A DNA stretch of 15,331 bases from Candidatus Gallimonas intestinigallinarum (GTDB lineage: Bacteria > Bacillota_A > Clostridia > Christensenellales > Borkfalkiaceae), in NCBI GenBank assembly GCA_019116405.1, contig DXBS01000061.1:1-15331 (forward strand). Direction: 5' to 3'. Position numbers and translations under genes: made by a program. This document shows positions 5,996 to 11,835 of the stretch, piece after piece. Below the pieces are notes generated by a model, which saw nothing but the letters and a program-made list of their open reading frames with translations, did no database searches and was not told the DNA's origin. Positions within the stretch are counted from its first letter, which is position 1. Each line of letters begins with the position of its first letter.

Positions 5996-6294
5996 AACAA
6001 TCGAAGAAGGATATCATGCTCTGTGAAAAGGACGCGCTGCAAGATCTGCTGGATGCGGAAAAACTGCTCATGAACTACTACGCCACGGCGCTCACAGAGG
6101 GCAGCTGCAAGCCCCTGCGCCGTCAGTTGTATCAGCTCTACGGCGAACACGCGGACACGCAGTTTCTCGTCTTTGAGCAGATGTGCAACCGCGGTTACTA
6201 CGAGGTCATGCCTGCGGACAAGATGCTGATCGATCAGAAGACGGAGATGTTCTCCAAAGTGCAAAAACAGATCGCCGCAGAAAATCAGGCTTGA
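5992..6294 (+). CDS. CotF-family spore coat protein
   Basis: This 100-residue protein matches the Coat_F pattern: DIMLCEKDALQDLLDAEKLL, a YYATALTEGSCKPLRRQL segment, then QFLVFEQMCNRGYYEVMPAD. It is a helical hairpin related in shape to ferritin-like bundles. The family is found in spore coats of Bacilli and Clostridia, so the gene is direct evidence that the organism, or its ancestor, sporulates. It starts at the ATG overlapping the previous stop, with GGAGGG 5 bases ahead. It has no signal peptide, as expected for a protein made in the mother cell. Its stop codon overlaps the -35 box of the next promoter. Confidence 0.85.
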   Translation: MKQSKKDIMLCEKDALQDLLDAEKLLMNYYATALTEGSCKPLRRQLYQLYGEHADTQFLVFEQMCNRGYYEVMPADKMLIDQKTEMFSKVQKQIAAENQA

Positions 6295-6319
6295 CAGGAT
6301 AAAAAAGCCGTGATATACT
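6291..6319 (+). promoter_or_regulatory. Near-consensus sigma-A promoter for the two small ORFs
   Basis: A perfect TTGACA (6291-6296), 17-nt spacer, TATACT (6314-6319) and TG in the extended -10 position (TGATATACT) make this the best promoter in the window. The -35 overlaps the stop codon of the CotF-like gene. Confidence 0.9.
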
Positions 6320-6343
6320 ATCCCTGTAAGAGGGAGGTGCGTT

Positions 6344-6511
6344 ATGAAGAAGGTACAGGAGAACGTTGACCGCGTCGATCAGGACGCGTACAAACGCGAA
6401 CAGGAGCGCATCGCGCGGGAGCGCGAGGCGATCGCGGAGATGGCAGGCATGTCCGCCGAAGAGACCAAGGAAGCAGGGCGCAAAAAGAGCGCCGATCGGG
6501 ACAAGGAATAA
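6344..6511 (+). CDS. Small charged helical protein, unknown function
   Basis: The 55-residue product is very rich in Lys, Arg and Glu, with a likely long helix (DAYKREQERIAREREAIAEM) and a hydrophilic KKSADRDKE end. It has no cysteine, signal peptide or membrane segment. GGAGG at 6333-6337, 6 nt before the ATG, together with the near-consensus promoter, supports expression during vegetative growth. Such composition is seen in small nucleic-acid-associated or spore-core proteins, but I cannot assign a family. Confidence 0.7.
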   Translation: MKKVQENVDRVDQDAYKREQERIAREREAIAEMAGMSAEETKEAGRKKSADRDKE

Positions 6512-6550
6512 AACGTTTCTCCCGGCACATCCTGTGTATGGGGGGAAGGT

Positions 6551-6661
6551 ATGAAGAAGCAAACGTACGCGCACAATCCGCACTACTGCATGATCCGTCC
6601 CGACGCGGACACCGATGAGGACAACGCGGATGACGATATCGTCTCCACGGGACAGAGCTGA
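6551..6661 (+). CDS. 36-residue acidic peptide, unknown function
   Basis: This tiny frame starts at an ATG preceded by GGGGGAAGG. It opens with a basic and aromatic part (MKKQTYAHNPHYCMIRP), followed by a strongly acidic stretch (DADTDEDNADDDI). It follows the 55-residue gene after 39 bp and ends 24 bp before a strong terminator, so it probably belongs to the same transcript. The ribosome site is imperfect. I recognise no family. Confidence 0.5.
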   Translation: MKKQTYAHNPHYCMIRPDADTDEDNADDDIVSTGQS

Positions 6662-6685
6662 CGTGCGGACAAATCACAAAAGAGA

Positions 6686-6715
6686 GGGGCAGACGCTTGG
6701 CGTCTGCCCCTGTTT
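6686..6715. terminator. Strong bidirectional terminator
   Basis: A perfect 11-bp stem, GGGGCAGACGC/GCGTCTGCCCC (6686-6696 with 6700-6710), has a TTG loop. The plus-strand tail is TGTTTCG; on the minus strand the stem is followed by TCTCTTTTG. It ends the small-ORF operon and also serves the convergent glycosidase gene. Confidence 0.85.
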
Positions 6716-6731
6716 CGTATAAAAAATTAAA

Positions 6732-7874
6732 TTATTCCTCTTCGATCTTGCCGATGCCGTAGGTGATCTGCATCAGGCGCTTGTTCATGGGCGTGGGCGC
6801 AAGCTGGATGAGGTACTGCCCGTCCATCATGGTCGTCATGCCCATGCTCCAGCCCGCCTGCAGGGTGTCGGTGTTGTAGGTGATGAGCATGGGGATGCGC
6901 TCCCAGTCCCCTTCGCCGTAGTTGTAGTTGACGTGGTACCACCCGGGGTCGCGCATGCCGATATGCTCGCCCTCGCGCTTGGCAGTGACGATGACCGTGC
7001 CGTTTTTCCCGCCCTGCGGCACCCAGATGACGTAGGGCATGCTCCCCAGGAACAGCCCGTCCTTGGTCTCCACGCGTTTTCCCTGCGAGAGAGGATAACC
7101 CCAATCGATGCCGTCGTCCGAGAGTTTGCAGTAGATATCGCAGCTCGGGTAGCCGACGATCTCGTAGACCATAATGTACTTGCCGTTGCCCATGCGCGTG
7201 ACGACGGGCATGCCGGGGCGCAGCGTCCTGTCTGGCACGGTGACGGTGTACTTAACGTCGCTCCACGTCCTGCCGCCGTCCTCCGAGGTGACGAGCGCGA
7301 GCGTCTGATTGAATCTGGGGTCGGTGTGCGGGCGCTCGTCCGTGAACGCAACGACGATCCTGCCGTAGGCGTCCAGATAGATATTGGGTTCCCACACGGG
7401 GCCGAGCGCGTCAAAGTTCTGCTCGACGGGCGGACCGCCCTGTACGACGGAGGAGCGGAACTCCCACGTCTTGCCGTGATCGCGGCTGATATAGAAGGAT
7501 AGTTCAGTCGTCGCAAAGGTGAGCGGGACGGAATTGCCGCACATGACGATGGTTCCTGCGGGCAGGTCTGAGCAAGCCTGCGGCAGTTCGTAGATGTGCG
7601 GCTGGAAGCGGATGCCGTAGCCGTTCTGCGTGTCCTCGATCTGAGAATACTTCTCCCACGTCACGCCGTGGTCTTTGGAACACATGACGGGCACGACGGG
7701 CGGCTCCTTGATCGTGGAATGGTCAAAGGTCGCAAGCAGCATGCCGTTCAGTTCCCCCGCATGGTGCAGTTCGATGACGCGCGGATAGAGCACGCCCGAC
7801 GTATTGGAATACACTTCCTCGTCGCGCGGAGTAAAGACTACGCCCATGTTCTCTCGTCTTATGTTGATTGCCAT
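6732..7874 (-). CDS. BNR/Asp-box glycoside hydrolase, sialidase superfamily (GH93-like)
   Basis: The 380-residue protein has four Asp-box motifs expected of a beta-propeller: SKDHGVTW (66-73), SRDHGKTW (130-137), SEDGGRTW (197-204) and SDDGIDW (252-258). The segments PVWEPNIYLD (159-168), FTDERP (177-182) and LRPGMPVVTRMGNGKYIMVYE (218-238) resemble GH93 exo-arabinanases, which release arabinobiose from arabinan. Substrate assignment remains tentative, and an exo-sialidase-like or other activity is possible. There is no signal peptide or anchor, so it should act in the cytoplasm on imported oligosaccharides, yet no sugar transporter lies nearby. AGGGGG 6 nt before the ATG at 7874 supports the start. 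It is a single-gene unit with its own promoter (7968-7996) and a terminator shared with the convergent small ORFs. Confidence 0.85.
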   Translation of the reverse strand: MAINIRRENMGVVFTPRDEEVYSNTSGVLYPRVIELHHAGELNGMLLATFDHSTIKEPPVVPVMCSKDHGVTWEKYSQIEDTQNGYGIRFQPHIYELPQACSDLPAGTIVMCGNSVPLTFATTELSFYISRDHGKTWEFRSSVVQGGPPVEQNFDALGPVWEPNIYLDAYGRIVVAFTDERPHTDPRFNQTLALVTSEDGGRTWSDVKYTVTVPDRTLRPGMPVVTRMGNGKYIMVYEIVGYPSCDIYCKLSDDGIDWGYPLSQGKRVETKDGLFLGSMPYVIWVPQGGKNGTVIVTAKREGEHIGMRDPGWYHVNYNYGEGDWERIPMLITYNTDTLQAGWSMGMTTMMDGQYLIQLAPTPMNKRLMQITYGIGKIEEE

Positions 7875-7888
7875 AAAGTTATCCCCCT

Positions 7889-7933
7889 GAAAAAATAATA
7901 AAACGTCCCTATTAAGGAACGCAGATTTTCCGC
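7889..7933 (-). promoter_or_regulatory. Possible attenuator in the leader of the GH93-like gene
   Basis: On the minus strand, hairpin GCGGA-AAA-TCTGC (7933-7921) is followed by CGTTCC-TTAATA-GGGACG (7921-7904) and then a T-rich run of 15 nt to 7889, right before the ribosome site. The second hairpin plus T-run looks like a weak intrinsic terminator in an untranslated leader of about 87 nt. It matches no riboswitch class that I recognise. Confidence 0.4.
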
Positions 7934-7967
7934 TTTACAAGTCTTGCCGAGCGTTCTCACTGCAACG

Positions 7968-7996
7968 ATTGTATCACAGCTTCGCGGGAATTTCAA
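7968..7996 (-). promoter_or_regulatory. Sigma-A promoter for the GH93-like gene
   Basis: On the minus strand TTGAAA (7996-7991), a 17-nt spacer and TACAAT (7973-7968) with TG upstream (TGATACAAT) form a good extended -10 promoter. The predicted start is near 7961. Confidence 0.75.
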
Positions 7997-8066
7997 GACC
8001 TTTGTCAAATTTTGTCTCCCGCATTGCAAAATTTGTGCAGAAGCGCACCTTTGCACGGGAGAATGA

Positions 8067-8095
8067 TTGTCTTTTCGGGCAAAGTATAGTATAAT
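8067..8095 (+). promoter_or_regulatory. Sigma-A promoter for the YfbR-like gene
   Basis: TTGTCT (8067-8072), a 17-nt spacer and TATAAT (8090-8095) lie just upstream of the ATG at 8105. Only 9 nt separate the -10 from the start codon, so the leader is expected to be 0-3 nt and no ribosome site is present. Confidence 0.8.
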
Positions 8096-8104
8096 AGTGC
8101 GGCT

Positions 8105-8686
8105 ATGGAAAAGTTCTACGCATATCTTGACAGAATGAAATTCATCAAGCGCTGGCAGCTTATGCGCTCCACGCGCGAAGAAAATATCATGGAGCACTCC
8201 CACCAGGTCGCCGTGCTGACGCACGCCCTTGCCGTCATCGAAAACAAGGTGTACGGCGGGAACGTTGACGTGGAGCGCGCGGTATTGTACGCGCTCTATC
8301 ACGAGGTCAGCGAGGTTATGACGGGGGACATGCCCACGCCCGTCAAGTACTTCAACCGTCAGCTGCACGGCGAGTACGCCAAAGTGGAGCAGCTCGCCGT
8401 CGACCGCATCGCCGCGACCCTGCCTGAACCTGTCAGAGTGGAACTGTATCCCTGTTTGCAAGCGGACAAGGATTGCGCGGAATACGCCTTCGTCAAGGCG
8501 GCGGACAAGCTCTCCGCATATATCAAGTGCCTGGAGGAGCTGCGCTCGGGTAATTCCGAATTTATTCAGGCAAAGCGGACCATTGAGGACGCGCTGCACG
8601 AAAAGCACATGCGTTCGGTCGAGTACTTCTTCGAGCACTTTATCCCTGCGTTTGATCTGACGCTGGACGAGCTGGAAGGTCTCTGA
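8105..8686 (+). CDS. yfbR: YfbR-type 5'-deoxynucleotidase, HD superfamily
   Basis: The 193-residue product aligns by eye along its length with E. coli YfbR (199 residues): RWQLMRSTREENIMEHSHQV (16-35), TGDMPTPVKYFN (73-84), KAADKLSAYIKCLEEL (131-146) and FIPAFDLTLDEL. YfbR dephosphorylates deoxyribonucleoside 5'-monophosphates in nucleotide salvage in the cytoplasm. Metal ligands H31, H66 and D134 are present, but the HD pair reads HE (H66-E67, YHEVSEV), a conservative change of a metal ligand. The catalytic glutamate of HDxxE is kept (E70). No ribosome site precedes the ATG, and the gene appears leaderless. It is transcribed alone, divergent from the GH93-like gene. I saw no terminator hairpin after it, only a short T-run. 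Confidence 0.88.
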   Translation: MEKFYAYLDRMKFIKRWQLMRSTREENIMEHSHQVAVLTHALAVIENKVYGGNVDVERAVLYALYHEVSEVMTGDMPTPVKYFNRQLHGEYAKVEQLAVDRIAATLPEPVRVELYPCLQADKDCAEYAFVKAADKLSAYIKCLEELRSGNSEFIQAKRTIEDALHEKHMRSVEYFFEHFIPAFDLTLDELEGL

Positions 8687-8696
8687 TTTTTTGAAA

Positions 8697-9030
8697 AGCA
8701 TTTCTCGTGTGATACGTTGTCGGGCTTGCGTTTTGCCTTGGTACTTCGCGCAGAGCGCTCGTGCAACGCGTCGTCGGAAGCCTTCTGCAAGCAGGGCTTT
8801 CTCCTTGCGTTGGTTACGTACGCTTTGTACGCGCCCTGCGGCAAATCCGCGCCCTCCTCGTCTGACACGGAACTGCTTTCCAAAAGGAGAATGCGGTATT
8901 TGCGTGATACGTTGCCGCGCTCCGGCAAGTTTCGGTCATTTACCCGAAAGTAAACTCCCTCAACTTTTCCTCGCGCTCCTCGCCTGACGCGAATCTACGT
9001 CCCAAAGGGGGCAAGCTACATTTCTCGCGA
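8697..9030. repeat. Gene-free stretch with two diverged repeat copies
   Basis: The 387 bp between stop 8686 and start 9074 hold no convincing gene. GTGATACGTTG occurs at 8709-8719 and 8904-8914. A second shared block starting CTCCTCG(T/C)CTGAC(A/G)CG occurs at 8854 and 8976, each followed by a CCAAA(A/G)GG-type end. CATTTCTCG occurs near both edges (8699-8707 and 9019-9027). Copy 2 is about 73 bp shorter between the two blocks. A small palindrome, CGTAC-GCTTT-GTACG, lies at 8817-8831. This looks like two copies of an intergenic repeat or a decayed mobile element. No transposase is present. Confidence 0.55.
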
Positions 9031-9073
9031 GCTCTTCCTATAAAATTCCAAATTTGAGAGAATAGGTGAACCA

Positions 9074-9847
9074 ATGCGATTCAAATGGTACGGCACGGCG
9101 ACGCTTTTGCTGGAGAGCGGGAACACCCGTCTGCTCATCGACCCATACCTCAAAGAGTATTCGCCCGTTGCGCCCGTCCCGCTTGCGGAGGCGCGCACGG
9201 CGGATGCCATCTTCATCACCCACCCGCACCTCGACCACTTTCAGGACGTGGACGCCTTTTCCGAGGGCGTGCGCCCCGTCTATGTCTCGGCAACGGGCAT
9301 CTCCCATGCCAAAAAGAACGGACTGAACGGGGCGTGCATGCACCGCATCAAGGCGGGGGACGAGGTCAAAATCGGCCCGTTCACGGTACGCGTTTTTCCC
9401 GCACGTCACTGCGTTTTTGATGCCGCGACCATCCTGCGCGTCGTCTTTTCGCTGCGTATCTGGCTGCACGCGGGGGACTGCATCGCGCTCCTGAAAGCTG
9501 CCAAGCGCTTCCGCATCGACAAGAGCGACGTGCTCGCCTTTGAGATCTCGGACGGCTGGAAGTCTGTCATGGTCTTTGGCTCCGCAGGCATGGACAGAAG
9601 GGTCAGTTATCCGCAGGGGGCAGATCTGCTGTTCTTTCCCTATCAGGGCAGGGCGCGCATGGATCGGGAGATGCTTCCCTTTCTGGACGCCCTCAAGCCT
9701 AAGGCGGTCACGATCGATCACTTTGACGACGCCTTTCCGCCCATCACCCACCGCATCAACGCAAAGCGATTTGTCCCGGCAGTCAAAAAGCGCCTGCCCG
9801 AGGCAAGCGCCTTTGTGCCCGAGGAGAACGTCTGGTACGACGTTTAA
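9074..9847 (+). CDS. Metallo-beta-lactamase-fold hydrolase
   Basis: The 257-residue protein opens with the UlaG-like MBL pattern: WYGTATLLLESGNTRLLIDP and then the zinc motif THPHLDHF (H50, H52, D54, H55). Further candidate ligands are H112 (PARHCVFD) and H216 (TIDHFDDAFPP). At the place where many members carry the metal-bridging aspartate, this protein reads VMVFGSAGMD, so that aspartate may be absent or shifted. It is cytoplasmic, and the substrate is unknown. AGGTGA seven bases before the ATG fits a ribosome site. The upstream 387 bp contain only the repeat and no clear promoter. Its TAA overlaps the TAA of the convergent transferase gene within TTAA, with no terminator between them. Confidence 0.82.
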   Translation: MRFKWYGTATLLLESGNTRLLIDPYLKEYSPVAPVPLAEARTADAIFITHPHLDHFQDVDAFSEGVRPVYVSATGISHAKKNGLNGACMHRIKAGDEVKIGPFTVRVFPARHCVFDAATILRVVFSLRIWLHAGDCIALLKAAKRFRIDKSDVLAFEISDGWKSVMVFGSAGMDRRVSYPQGADLLFFPYQGRARMDREMLPFLDALKPKAVTIDHFDDAFPPITHRINAKRFVPAVKKRLPEASAFVPEENVWYDV

Positions 9848-10341
9848 TCGGAAATTTCGTGGAAGAGGACGGGTTGCGCCTGCGCAGTGCAGACAGCAAT
9901 CGTGCAGTCCGCCTGCTCATAAAAGGCAATCGCCGCGTTGACGGGCGCCCTATTTTGCAAGAGGACGCCCCGCTCAAAGCGCAACGCCTGCAAAAGCGCC
10001 GCGAGCGAATCGCCGAGGTATTTGACATACGCCTCCTTCGCCGTCCACAGGCGGAAGAAGTCCTCCTCCCGCTCCGCTTCGCTCAGGCGGCGCAGCACCG
10101 CCTGCGGAAGGGGACGCCCTCGCCACTCGGCATCCAGCCCGATCTCCGCTTCGGAGAAGGCGGCAAAGGTGTGCCCGCCCGTGTGCGACAGGCTGAAAAA
10201 GGGCGGCGCGCCGCAGAGCAGGGGCTTCCCGTGTGCGTTGCGCGTAAATTCTGGCGCGAAAATGCCATACCGTTCCCGCAAAATGCGCGCCACAAAGGCT
10301 TCGCTTTGGACGGGTTTGGTCGTATAGAATACGTCAATCAT
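9844..10341 (-). CDS. 4'-phosphopantetheinyl transferase, short Sfp type
   Basis: The 165-residue product has the Sfp-family motifs in order: NAHGKPLL (35-42), FFSLSHTGGHTFAAF (48-62), IGLDAEWR with Mg ligands D70 and E72, and FFRLWTAKEAYVKYLGDS (95-112) with W99, K102, E103 and K107. It transfers phosphopantetheine from CoA to a serine of carrier proteins. It is shorter than Sfp itself (224 residues), mostly at the ends, but the active-site motifs are intact. No polyketide, peptide-synthetase or fatty-acid genes are nearby, so it may be the general enzyme or serve a distant cluster. The -10 box of its promoter lies 6 nt before the ATG and there is no ribosome site, so it appears leaderless. 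Confidence 0.88.
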   Translation of the reverse strand: MIDVFYTTKPVQSEAFVARILRERYGIFAPEFTRNAHGKPLLCGAPPFFSLSHTGGHTFAAFSEAEIGLDAEWRGRPLPQAVLRRLSEAEREEDFFRLWTAKEAYVKYLGDSLAALLQALRFERGVLLQNRAPVNAAIAFYEQADCTIAVCTAQAQPVLFHEISD

Positions 10342-10347
10342 ACCGAC

Positions 10348-10376
10348 AGTATATCATATCGGAGGGAAAAAGTAAA
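10348..10376 (-). promoter_or_regulatory. Promoter of the phosphopantetheinyl transferase gene
   Basis: On the minus strand TTTACT (10376-10371), a 17-nt spacer and TATACT (10353-10348) with TG upstream (TGATATACT) form an extended -10 promoter. Its spacer contains the ribosome site of the divergent gene (GGAGGG, 10361-10366), and its -35 touches that gene's ATG. Confidence 0.65.
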
Positions 10377-10819
10377 TGACGAGAGCACAACAGGCAAAGG
10401 AGAATTTTCTGCACGGACTCAACTGCTCGCAGGCAGTTGCGATGGCGTTTGCCGACCTTCTGGACGTGCCCGAAGGGACACTCAAAGCGGCACTATTGCC
10501 GCTGGGTGGCGGCATGGGCAGGCTGCGCGAGACGTGCGGCACGGTCTCGGGCGCGGCGGTCACACTGGGGCTGCTGTTTCCCGGGATGACCAAGCCGGAG
10601 ATGTACGCCCTCGTCCAGGAACTGGCGCGCCGCTTCCGGGCAAAGAACGGCAGCATCAACTGCGGGCAGCTCCTCTTGGGCGCGGGGCTTCCCGTGGACA
10701 CTTCGCCCAATCCCGAGGCGCGCACAGAGGCATACTACAAAAAGCGCCCCTGCCCCGACCTCGTGTACGACGCGGCGGAGATCGTTGAAGCGCTCTGCAT
10801 GGAGAAGGGCAGGATCTGA
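10376..10819 (+). CDS. C_GCAxxG_C_C family (CGCAxxGCC) putative redox protein
   Basis: The 147-residue protein has the conserved cysteines of this family: LNCSQAVAMAF (C17), GGGMGRLRETCGTVSGAAV (C54), NGSINCGQLL (C96), RPCPDLV (C126) and LCMEKG (C141). Family members are small cytoplasmic proteins, suspected of redox or metal-cofactor roles and sometimes fused to or encoded near oxidoreductases. The biochemical function is unproven. GGAGGG at 10361-10366, 9 nt before the ATG, sets the start. I found no clear plus-strand promoter; any promoter must lie inside the divergent transferase gene or overlap its promoter. Downstream are two long hairpins. Confidence 0.88.
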   Translation: MTRAQQAKENFLHGLNCSQAVAMAFADLLDVPEGTLKAALLPLGGGMGRLRETCGTVSGAAVTLGLLFPGMTKPEMYALVQELARRFRAKNGSINCGQLLLGAGLPVDTSPNPEARTEAYYKKRPCPDLVYDAAEIVEALCMEKGRI

Positions 10820-10851
10820 CGGGGCTTTCGCAAAAAAAGACGCAATATACG

Positions 10852-10888
10852 GCGCGGCGGCGCGGGCAGAATGCCCGCGCCGCCGCGC
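10852..10888 (+). terminator. Perfect 17-bp hairpin after the CGCAxxGCC gene
   Basis: Bases 10852-10868 pair without mismatch with 10872-10888, enclosing a GAA loop; the stem is almost pure G and C. The plus-strand tail (GTTAATAAAATG) is only mildly T-rich, so termination is likely but not textbook. Confidence 0.5.
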
Positions 10889-10890
10889 GT

Positions 10891-10932
10891 TAATAAAATG
10901 CGCGCCCTCCGCAAACATTGCGGAGGGCGCGC
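10891..10932 (-). terminator. Minus-strand terminator of the amino acid kinase gene
   Basis: Bases 10900-10914 pair perfectly with 10918-10932 (15 bp, 3-nt loop). On the minus strand the stem is followed by ATTTTATTA (10899-10891). It lies 27 bp after the kinase stop codon. Confidence 0.75.
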
Positions 10933-10959
10933 CGTCGTAAAGTCGTCTTAAAATGCAAA

Positions 10960-11781
10960 TTACAGGTCGATGCCGATCTTGGTGCAGGGGACGCTGTCCG
11001 AGAGCACCTCGGCAATCGAGTACTTTGCGTTGGCAATGTAGATGGTCGTGCCCTGCGCGGCGGCGTCCTTGACGTACTCCAGCTTGGCGCGCGCGCCGTT
11101 CGCGCCCGCACGCGATGCGCCGACGCAGTACTTCTTGTGCTCTTCGATGTTCTCGGTGAGTTCGTAGGCGTCCTTCCCGCTGATTTTTTTGACGAGCGTC
11201 GTCTCGTTGTCGGGGTCGAGGTAGATGCCGTCCACGCTCGTGAAGATGAGGAGCGTCCTTGCCCGCACGAGGCAGGCGATGCGGGAGGCGGTCTCGTCGT
11301 TGTCCACGCACTCAAAGACGCGCTTTTTGTCGTGGGAGAGCGCAAGCAGCTCTAAGCGCCTGTTCTCCTCCGAGGACACGGCGTCGTTGTAGTTGACGAT
11401 GGGAATGGCGTTCTGTTCGCGGCAGCGCAGCAGCAGGCCCTTTAAGTGCTCGCTCTTTTGCTCGTCGTTGAAGTGCTGGTGCTCGACGAGCACCTGCCGC
11501 ACCGAGTACGCGGGGTCGACAAACTGGCGGTAGGTCTGCATCAGAATCGTCTGACCCTGCGCCGCGTAGTCCGTCTTGGCGTGCTCTCCCGCGATCTCCC
11601 TGCCCGTGCGCTGCATGTAGTCCAGCCGTCCGATCTCCGTCGCGCCGCTCGATACCCAGATATACCCCGGGCGCAGCTCGCGCGAGAGGCGCGCCACCCG
11701 CGTATAGTCGATGATGCCCGCCTTGCGGTCGATGAGCGCCATCGAGCCGATCTTTCCCACCAGTTCAAAATCAAAAGTCAT
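10960..11781 (-). CDS. Amino acid kinase, glutamate-5-kinase-like, no PUA domain
   Basis: The 273-residue product has an amino acid kinase fold: FELVGKIGSMALI (phosphate-binding glycines, 5-17), VSSGATEIGRLDYM (43-56), DYAAQGQTILMQTYRQF (71-87), NAIPIVNYNDAV (124-135), VDNDETASRIACLVRA (159-174), LLIFTSVDGIYLDPD (177-191) and GASRAGANGARAKLEY (221-236). The order and wording follow glutamate 5-kinase, which makes gamma-glutamyl phosphate for proline synthesis. However, the C-terminal PUA domain of ProB is missing and no proA adjoins. Uridylate-kinase-type labels for such proteins would be less apt. Substrate is undecided. The ATG at 11781 has GGAGG seven bases ahead and is preferred over the ATG at 11802. 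It is divergent from a lipoprotein gene 54 bp away; no clear promoter was found. Confidence 0.8.
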   Translation of the reverse strand: MTFDFELVGKIGSMALIDRKAGIIDYTRVARLSRELRPGYIWVSSGATEIGRLDYMQRTGREIAGEHAKTDYAAQGQTILMQTYRQFVDPAYSVRQVLVEHQHFNDEQKSEHLKGLLLRCREQNAIPIVNYNDAVSSEENRRLELLALSHDKKRVFECVDNDETASRIACLVRARTLLIFTSVDGIYLDPDNETTLVKKISGKDAYELTENIEEHKKYCVGASRAGANGARAKLEYVKDAAAQGTTIYIANAKYSIAEVLSDSVPCTKIGIDL

Positions 11782-11835
11782 CCTTCTTCCTCCGCCCGTC
11801 ACATGAAGGGCGCACTTTTTACCAATACTATCGGC

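Noticed and set aside
7889..7933. Known riboswitch in the GH93-like leader
   Set aside because: I could match no known class (c-di-GMP, preQ1, fluoride, ZTP, guanidine) to the bases; only small hairpins and a U-rich tract are visible.
7859..8701. 280-codon open frame on the minus strand over the YfbR-like gene
   Set aside because: It runs through two promoters and opposite a clear YfbR homologue, and its translation shows no domain pattern.
8566..8928. 120-codon open frame on the minus strand in the repeat region
   Set aside because: Much of it is antisense to the YfbR-like gene and the rest is inside the repeat. Its Ser/Arg/Lys-rich product and lack of a ribosome site argue against a gene, although such frames can recur with a repeat.
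9844..10341. Phosphopantetheinyl transferase as a marker of a biosynthetic gene cluster
   Set aside because: No carrier protein, ketosynthase, adenylation or condensation domains lie in the window. A single leaderless housekeeping-style gene is the simpler reading.
9859..10788. 309-codon open frame on the plus strand across the transferase and CGCAxxGCC genes
   Set aside because: It is antisense to one well-supported gene and out of frame with the other, and has no family motifs.
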